Shown here piece by piece: positions 59,371-64,000 of a DNA stretch of 64,000 nucleotides. Below the pieces are notes generated by a model. The model did no database searches. It was not told the DNA's origin and saw only the letters and a list, made by a program, of their open reading frames with translations. Where the stretch lies: the NCBI GenBank assembly GCA_902363335.1, contig CABIZV010000003.1, forward strand, positions 95,397 to 159,396, in the 5' to 3' direction. The DNA is from Enterobacteriaceae bacterium. GTDB lineage: Bacteria; Pseudomonadota; Gammaproteobacteria; Enterobacterales; Enterobacteriaceae. Position 1 is the first letter of the stretch. Each line of letters starts with the position of its first letter. A program made the translations under genes and the position numbers.

Positions 59371-59429
59371 GGCATGACGCAGCCGCTTTATTGCCGGTGA
59401 TGATTAAGTTTTTCCCGTGAGAGTTTCAT

Positions 59430-60221
59430 ATGGATAAGAGTACGCATTACATCATTCGCTGTGTTGAAGATGCAAAATTCGACATGAGCATTGATTTCGT
59501 TATACAGCCGATCTTTGATTTATCCCACTTTGCCTGTGTTGGTGGCGAAGTGTTGGTACGCGGTACGCACCGCCGAAATATAGTCCCTCCCGCTGAGTTT
59601 ATCGAGTATCTGGAAGCGAATGGGACCATTATCGATATGGGCTATTACGTGATGGAAAAAGCACTGACGTTTATTGCGCAAAAGCGAGTGGAAACCCAGG
59701 AAGCCCATCTCTATACGCTTAATATTTCTGCCGTACAGCTTAATGATACTGATTTTGCCTTTCACGCGTTGGCGCTGGTCGAGCGGCTGAAGCTACGCGC
59801 GGCACAACTGGTCTTTGAGATAACCGAAAGCCCGGTACCGCTGACCGACACTGCGCGGCAGAATCTTCAGATGTTGCAAGAAGACGGCATCAATATTGCC
59901 TGGGATGGGATTGGCACGCTCGAAGCGCTGCGTGAGCGGCTGACGTTCTGGGAGCCGGATTACATCAAGCTCGACCGCAGCTGTCTTGCTGCTGCCAATC
60001 AACATGCCACCGCGCAGATCCTGGCGTTGATTGAAGAGCATGATGCCGACGTCATCCTCGAAGGCGTTGAAAACTATACTCAGGTTTCCAGCATGCTCAA
60101 GCAGGGCGTAAAGTACGGGCAGGGCTATCTCTTCTCCCGACCGCTCACCAAAGAGAGCTTCCAGCGTGAATATATGCAGCATCAGCAGGGACTGAGTCGT
60201 TCCACGAATCTGCCACGCTAG
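59430..60221 (+). CDS. EAL-domain protein with degenerate catalytic loop
   Basis: A 263-residue single-domain EAL protein. The signature reads GGEVLVRG (EVL for EAL). The Asn of LNISAVQLN, the Glu of VFEITESP, the Lys of PDYIKLDRS and the EGVE motif are present. The loop-6 motif DDFGTG reads WDGIGTLEAL, losing the second aspartate. Such changes usually weaken or abolish c-di-GMP hydrolysis, so this may be a c-di-GMP receptor or a YdiV-like protein-binding regulator. No membrane helix. SD GAGAG precedes ATG 59430. It lies 28 bases before a full EAL phosphodiesterase gene. Confidence 0.85.
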   Translation: MDKSTHYIIRCVEDAKFDMSIDFVIQPIFDLSHFACVGGEVLVRGTHRRNIVPPAEFIEYLEANGTIIDMGYYVMEKALTFIAQKRVETQEAHLYTLNISAVQLNDTDFAFHALALVERLKLRAAQLVFEITESPVPLTDTARQNLQMLQEDGINIAWDGIGTLEALRERLTFWEPDYIKLDRSCLAAANQHATAQILALIEEHDADVILEGVENYTQVSSMLKQGVKYGQGYLFSRPLTKESFQREYMQHQQGLSRSTNLPR

Positions 60222-60248
60222 TTGCCTCGCAGAGAGAACGAGTGAGCC

Positions 60249-61832
60249 ATGTACAGAAATTATGCGGGTAAGATTGCGGGCAAAAACTATGCGATCGTCG
60301 GTCTGGTTTTTTTAGGCTCGACGGCCCTCGCACTCTGGCTGATGTTTTGCCTTGCGCAGCGGCAGCTGAACGCCCAGATTGCTCACCAGGCTATCCCTAT
60401 TCACAATGCGATTGAAAATCTGCTCAATGAAACAAAGCGGGTCGCTCGCGAGTCTGAGGTCTGGGTCGGTAAAGTCTGTGACCGGCAGCAAGAGGGGCGG
60501 CTAAACGCGCTGCTCGTGCGGGAAATGCGTATGCTGGCGGTGAGTTTGCTGGACGGAAATCGAATTTACTGCTCGTCGCTGCTGGGAAACAAGGGCACCC
60601 GAATCAACCTTAGCTCCTTCAACCTGCAAGGGATGAAGATAGATGACTCGGTCGTCTCCGTGGGTATTCCGGCCTTAACCCTCTACCGGCGTTTTACACG
60701 CGGTGGCATCGTGGTGTCAGCGGACTTGCGGCACCTGTGGGGTATCATGGGCAACACCAATAAAGATGAGCGCTTCATCTTGTTGTTGAATAACAACGTC
60801 CTGACGCAAAACGGCATTCTCAAAGGGCGCAAGGCGCTGCGTATCATGGCGGATTATCCACAGCGCCAGGCCTCGGACGAATATACGCTGGCGTGGCGTG
60901 CCCCTAGCCGCGCGGATATCTGGCGTGAGATCTGGGCATCTTCCCTCTACCTGCTGATTATTATCGTGATGCCGCTATTGCTGGCCGCGCTGACCTGGGC
61001 GCTCTTAACCCGCCGCCGTTCTCTCTATCAGCATCTGACTAACGCGGTCCACCAGGATCGCATCATGCCTTATTACCAACCGATAGTCTGTGCCCGCAGT
61101 AACCGGGTTATTGGGGCCGAGATCCTTGCACGCTGGGAGCATCCTGAGATTGGTTTTGTGCCGCCGGAGATTTTTATTCCGGTGGCGGAGAAAACCCTGA
61201 CTATCGGGCCGATGACCGAAAACCTGCTCAAACGGGTGATTGCCGACTGCCAGCGCCCGGACAACGTGCTGCCGGACGGCTTTATCTTCAACGTGAATAT
61301 TAGCCACACTCACCTCTCCGCCAGCGATTTTGGCGCGTTCGCCCGTGAGTTTGCCGCACGCTTCCAGCGGCTTGGTCAGCAATTGACGTTTGAATTCACT
61401 GAGAATGAACAAATTGAGATTAACGGCGACATTCTGGAAAAGCTGCAAATTATCCGCGAAAGCGGCATTGCCATCTCGCTTGATGATTTCGGCACCGGTT
61501 TTTCTAATCTTTCCTGGATAACCAGCCTGAGCCCGGACAGCATTAAAATCGACCGCATTTTTGTGAACCAGATTGCCCCCAACACCTCGACGCCGCTGAT
61601 TAGCTGCGTCATCGATATGGCCCGCCAGATGGGCATTAAAACGGTGGCGGAAGGGGTGGAACATGACTATCAGGTTGCCTGGCTTCGAGAGAACGATATC
61701 GATTATTTTCAGGGCTATTTCTACTCCAGGCCGCTGACGTTTGGCGATTTTCTTGACTATTATCGCCACGATGTCATGACGCAGCATTTACGGATGCCAC
61801 CCTTACCCCGCGACACTTCTTTACAGCACTGA
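60249..61832 (+). CDS. CSS-motif membrane EAL phosphodiesterase (c-di-GMP)
   Basis: A 527-residue inner-membrane phosphodiesterase of the E. coli PdeC type. N-terminal helix (residues ~13-36), a periplasmic CSS domain (Cys77 in GKVCDRQ and Cys108 in IYCSS, the likely disulfide sensor), a second helix (~230-255), then a full EAL domain: PYYQPIVCARSNRVIGAEILARWEH, NVNISHTHLS, FEFTENEQIE, LDDFGTGFSNLSWI, DSIKIDRIFV and EGVEHDYQ are all intact, so hydrolysis of c-di-GMP is expected. Periplasmic redox state may control it. Next to a flagellar locus it suggests control of the sessile/motile choice. Confidence 0.92.
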   Translation: MYRNYAGKIAGKNYAIVGLVFLGSTALALWLMFCLAQRQLNAQIAHQAIPIHNAIENLLNETKRVARESEVWVGKVCDRQQEGRLNALLVREMRMLAVSLLDGNRIYCSSLLGNKGTRINLSSFNLQGMKIDDSVVSVGIPALTLYRRFTRGGIVVSADLRHLWGIMGNTNKDERFILLLNNNVLTQNGILKGRKALRIMADYPQRQASDEYTLAWRAPSRADIWREIWASSLYLLIIIVMPLLLAALTWALLTRRRSLYQHLTNAVHQDRIMPYYQPIVCARSNRVIGAEILARWEHPEIGFVPPEIFIPVAEKTLTIGPMTENLLKRVIADCQRPDNVLPDGFIFNVNISHTHLSASDFGAFAREFAARFQRLGQQLTFEFTENEQIEINGDILEKLQIIRESGIAISLDDFGTGFSNLSWITSLSPDSIKIDRIFVNQIAPNTSTPLISCVIDMARQMGIKTVAEGVEHDYQVAWLRENDIDYFQGYFYSRPLTFGDFLDYYRHDVMTQHLRMPPLPRDTSLQH

Positions 61833-61878
61833 AGCTGTCGGCTCGCTAAGATAACCTTCGTACACTAACGAGGTCATC

Positions 61879-62400
61879 ATGAGCACATTTTTCACTCGAC
61901 GCCGGGCTCTGCGCTGGCTGCGCGAAGGCGTGATTTTCGTATTCATCGCGCTGGCGATCATCTGGGGCGTTGACAAATATCGCCAACCAGCGTTGCCCGA
62001 GACTTTTACCGGGATGACGTTGCAGACCGTGGATGGGCAGGCGGTGGATCTGGCAGCCTTAAGCGATACGCGCCCGCTGCTGGTGTATGTGTGGGCCACC
62101 TGGTGTAACGTCTGCCGCTTCACCTCGCCCTCGGTCGATAAACTGGCGCGCCACGGCGATAACGTTATCAGCATTGCGATGCGCTCCGGCGACGATGCGC
62201 GACTGGCTAAGTGGATGCAAAAAAAGCAGCTGACAATGCCGGTAATTAACGACGCGCGCGGCGAACTGGCGCAGCGCTGGCAGGTCAGCGTGACGCCCAC
62301 GCTTCTGGTAATTGATAAAGGCAAACCGGTCAGCGCCACCACCGGCTGGACAAGCTACTGGGGAATGAAAGCGCGCCTGTGGTGGGCTAGCGTCGGCTGA
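61879..62400 (+). CDS. ScsD-like membrane-anchored thioredoxin-fold protein
   Basis: A 173-residue protein disulfide oxidoreductase. An N-terminal helix (WLREGVIFVFIALAIIWGVDKY, residues ~14-35) anchors it with the thioredoxin fold in the periplasm. The active site is VYVWATWCNVCRFTSPSVDKL (CxxC at residues ~77-80). The cis-proline region is VSVTPTLLVID. It resembles ScsD of the copper-suppression operon in Salmonella, but scsA, B and C are not adjacent, so a copper role cannot be assumed. Confidence 0.8.
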   Translation: MSTFFTRRRALRWLREGVIFVFIALAIIWGVDKYRQPALPETFTGMTLQTVDGQAVDLAALSDTRPLLVYVWATWCNVCRFTSPSVDKLARHGDNVISIAMRSGDDARLAKWMQKKQLTMPVINDARGELAQRWQVSVTPTLLVIDKGKPVSATTGWTSYWGMKARLWWASVG

Positions 62401-62521
62401 TTATTGCCTTATTGATAACAGTCTATTGCTATTTATACCATTTATGTATTAAGTCTGCGGTCGTATCCTTCTTCGCATCACGTTGCTTGGCGCAACGCCT
62501 CATTCGAAACAGGATACGACC

Positions 62522-62734
62522 ATGAAAACCCTTACCGCTATTTTTTCTGCTTCTCTTCTTTCCCTTGCAGCATTCCATGCTTCTGCGCAAAGCGTCACCG
62601 CCACCGGTTCTACCTTAGATACCGCGGAAGCGGCGATTGCGCAGAAAGCCAAAGAGATGCATGCCTCTGATTACAAAATCATCAGCGCTCGCATGGGCAA
62701 CACGGTCACTATGAGTGCGGAACTGTATAACTAA
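62522..62734 (+). CDS. YhcN/BhsA-family (DUF1471) small periplasmic protein
   Basis: A 70-residue product with a signal peptide (MKTLTAIFSASLLSLAAFHASA) and a 48-residue mature domain: TATGSTLDTAEAAIAQKAKEMHASDYKIISARMGNTVTMSAELYN. This is the beta-alpha-beta pattern of the BhsA/McbA/YhcN stress and biofilm peptides. Members respond to stress and affect the envelope or biofilm. ATG 62522 has an AGGATACG SD. The role here is unknown. Confidence 0.8.
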   Translation: MKTLTAIFSASLLSLAAFHASAQSVTATGSTLDTAEAAIAQKAKEMHASDYKIISARMGNTVTMSAELYN

Positions 62735-62748
62735 GAGGGGGAGAGACT

Positions 62749-63852
62749 ATGCTATTCGATAACTATTTGCTTAATGCGCTGCCGCTGGCTAACCGTATTG
62801 TGATGCCGCCGATGACCCGTTCTCGTGCCGGGGCGGGTGATGTCGCCACCGACATGATGGCTGACTATTATGCTCAACGCGCCAGCGCCGGGCTTATCAT
62901 TAGCGAAGGCACCCAGATAAGTCAGCAGGGCCAGGGTTATGCCTGGACGCCGGGGATGTATTCCGAGGTGCAGATTGCTGGCTGGAAAAAAGTCACCGAC
63001 GCGGTGCATCAGGCGGGCGGTAAAATTTTTGCCCAGCTGTGGCATGTGGGCCGTGTCTCGCACACGGTACTGCAACCGAACGGCGCGGCACCGGTCTCGT
63101 CTTCCGCCATTCAGGCTGACGGCGTGAAGGTGTTTGTCGATGTGGAAGGCCGTGGCCCGGAAAACGGCGTCGGCGCGATGATTCAGCACGACATGCCGCG
63201 CGCGCTGCGAACCGATGAGATCCCCGATATCGTCAACGACTACGCCCAGGCTGCCCGCAACGCGATAGCCGCCGGTTTCGACGGTATTGAACTGCACGGC
63301 GCAAACGGCTACCTAATTAACCAGTTTATTGATTCACAGGCCAACCTGCGCGATGACCAGTACGGCGGTTCGCTGCACAACCGTCTGCGTTTTATGACCG
63401 AGGTGGTCACAGCGGTTTCAGCGGCTATTGGTAAAGAGCGCGTCGGTATTCGTCTGGCACCGCTCACCACGCTGATGGGCTCCCGTGACGATACGCCGGA
63501 AGCCACCTATCTGGCGGCGGCGAGCGTGCTGAATGCGCTAGGCATTGCCTATATCCACATTGCCGAAGCCGACTGGGAAGATGCCCCGGTCATGCCCGCG
63601 GCGTTTAAAGAAGCGCTGCGCATAATCTTCCACGGCACTCTGATTTACTCCGGTAAATACACCAAAGCGCGGGCTGAAGAGGCGCTGGCGAAAGGCTGGG
63701 CCGATTTGATTGGTTTTGGTCGCCCGTTTATCGCCAACCCGGATTTGCCATATCGTCTGCAACATGATTTACCGCTGAATATGCCGGTGAAAGAGCAGTT
63801 CTTTGGCGGCGGTAAAGCGGGTTACATTGATTACCCACCCGCACAAAAGTAA
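62749..63852 (+). CDS. Old Yellow Enzyme-family alkene reductase
   Basis: A 367-residue FMN-dependent ene-reductase related to NemA. N-terminal LPLANRIVMPPMTRSRAG, the FMN-contact region GLIISEGTQISQQGQGY (residues ~52-68), QLWHVGRVSH (~100-109), the substrate-binding HGANGYLINQFIDSQANLRDDQYGGS (~183-208) and the C-terminal GKYTKARAEEALAKGWADLIGFGRPFIANPDLPYRL are all family hallmarks. It reduces activated double bonds using NAD(P)H. It is preceded by a GAGGGGGAGAG SD. No NemR-type regulator is seen. Its last codons are duplicated just downstream. Confidence 0.88.
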   Translation: MLFDNYLLNALPLANRIVMPPMTRSRAGAGDVATDMMADYYAQRASAGLIISEGTQISQQGQGYAWTPGMYSEVQIAGWKKVTDAVHQAGGKIFAQLWHVGRVSHTVLQPNGAAPVSSSAIQADGVKVFVDVEGRGPENGVGAMIQHDMPRALRTDEIPDIVNDYAQAARNAIAAGFDGIELHGANGYLINQFIDSQANLRDDQYGGSLHNRLRFMTEVVTAVSAAIGKERVGIRLAPLTTLMGSRDDTPEATYLAAASVLNALGIAYIHIAEADWEDAPVMPAAFKEALRIIFHGTLIYSGKYTKARAEEALAKGWADLIGFGRPFIANPDLPYRLQHDLPLNMPVKEQFFGGGKAGYIDYPPAQK

Positions 63853-64000
63853 CCGTAGGCCTGATAAGCGCAGCGCCATCAGGCGGAACCGAGCAGATTG
63901 CCGGATGGCGGCGCGAACGCCTTACCCGGCCTACGGTTACATTGATTACCCACCCGCACAAAAGTAACCGTAGGCCTGATAAGCGCAGCGCCATCAGGCG
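63820..64000. repeat. Tandem duplication of the Old Yellow Enzyme gene 3' end with a BIME (cut by window end)
   Basis: The 66 bases at 63820-63885 (last 11 codons, stop and a REP unit taggcctgataagcgcagcg...) recur without mismatch at 63935-64000, a period of 115. Between them lies a second REP unit, gccggatggcggcgcgaacg...cggcctacgg. The repeat runs to the window edge, so more copies may follow. Confidence 0.9.

Noticed and set aside
61005..61787. 260-codon open frame on the minus strand
   Set aside because: Lies entirely opposite the EAL phosphodiesterase gene, whose motifs are unmistakable; no SD or recognisable protein features.

Overview
The window is chromosomal DNA from a member of the Enterobacteriaceae, probably close to Citrobacter or Escherichia. 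The left edge carries nepI, a yicS-like gene and yicL, which are neighbours in E. coli, and REP/BIME palindromes of the enterobacterial type sit in many intergenic gaps. Genus-level assignment is a guess. No tRNA, rRNA, CRISPR array, intact insertion sequence or integrase was seen.

Left flank (1-11.8 kb): purine exporter nepI, secreted yicS-like protein, an Rpn/YhgA fragment where E. coli has nlpA, transporter yicL, murQP for N-acetylmuramic acid use (no murR in the window), a GNAT acetyltransferase, a divergent MFS/TetR efflux pair, a GH1 glycosidase, a small uncertain ORF and a secreted LprI-like protein. A six-fold tandem array at 11.84-12.55 kb has amplified the last codons of lfhA together with a REP-like palindrome.

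Centre (12.5-56.8 kb): a complete-looking secondary (lateral, Flag-2) flagellar locus. The export and switch operon lfiM-N-P-Q-R-lfhB-lfhA runs leftward. lafK (sigma-54 activator) and lfiE-F-G-H-I-J run rightward. Then comes a strand-switching, AT-rich insert (26-35.5 kb) with three glycosyltransferases, a FliB-like candidate lysine methylase, a TagD-like cytidylyltransferase, a SAM methyltransferase, a DegT aminotransferase, an ATP-grasp/HAD fusion and a TagB/TagF-like polyol-phosphate transferase. This looks like a flagellin or surface glycan module. The rod, hook and ring genes follow (lfgN, M, A leftward; lfgB to lfgL and lafW rightward), then a ToxR/ToxS-like membrane regulator pair (lafZ plus partner), flagellin lafA, and lafB-C-D-E-F-S-T-U (cap, chaperones, hook-length control, FliL, sigma-28, motor). 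Two near-identical sigma-54 promoters precede lfgB and lafB, which fits a LafK, then LafS, hierarchy. No fliO, flhDC or chemotaxis gene is present.

Right flank (56.8-64 kb): a YafL-like NlpC/P60 hydrolase, a chromosomal ParM/StbB actin-type partition pair, a degenerate EAL protein, an intact CSS-motif EAL phosphodiesterase, a ScsD-like thioredoxin, a YhcN/BhsA-family peptide and an Old Yellow Enzyme. The 3' end of the last gene is again duplicated together with a REP element.

Most noteworthy are the glycerol-phosphate/aminosugar-type island inside the flagellar locus, the ParM/StbB pair beside it, the LafZ partner protein, and the recurrent tandem duplication of gene 3' ends with REP sequences.
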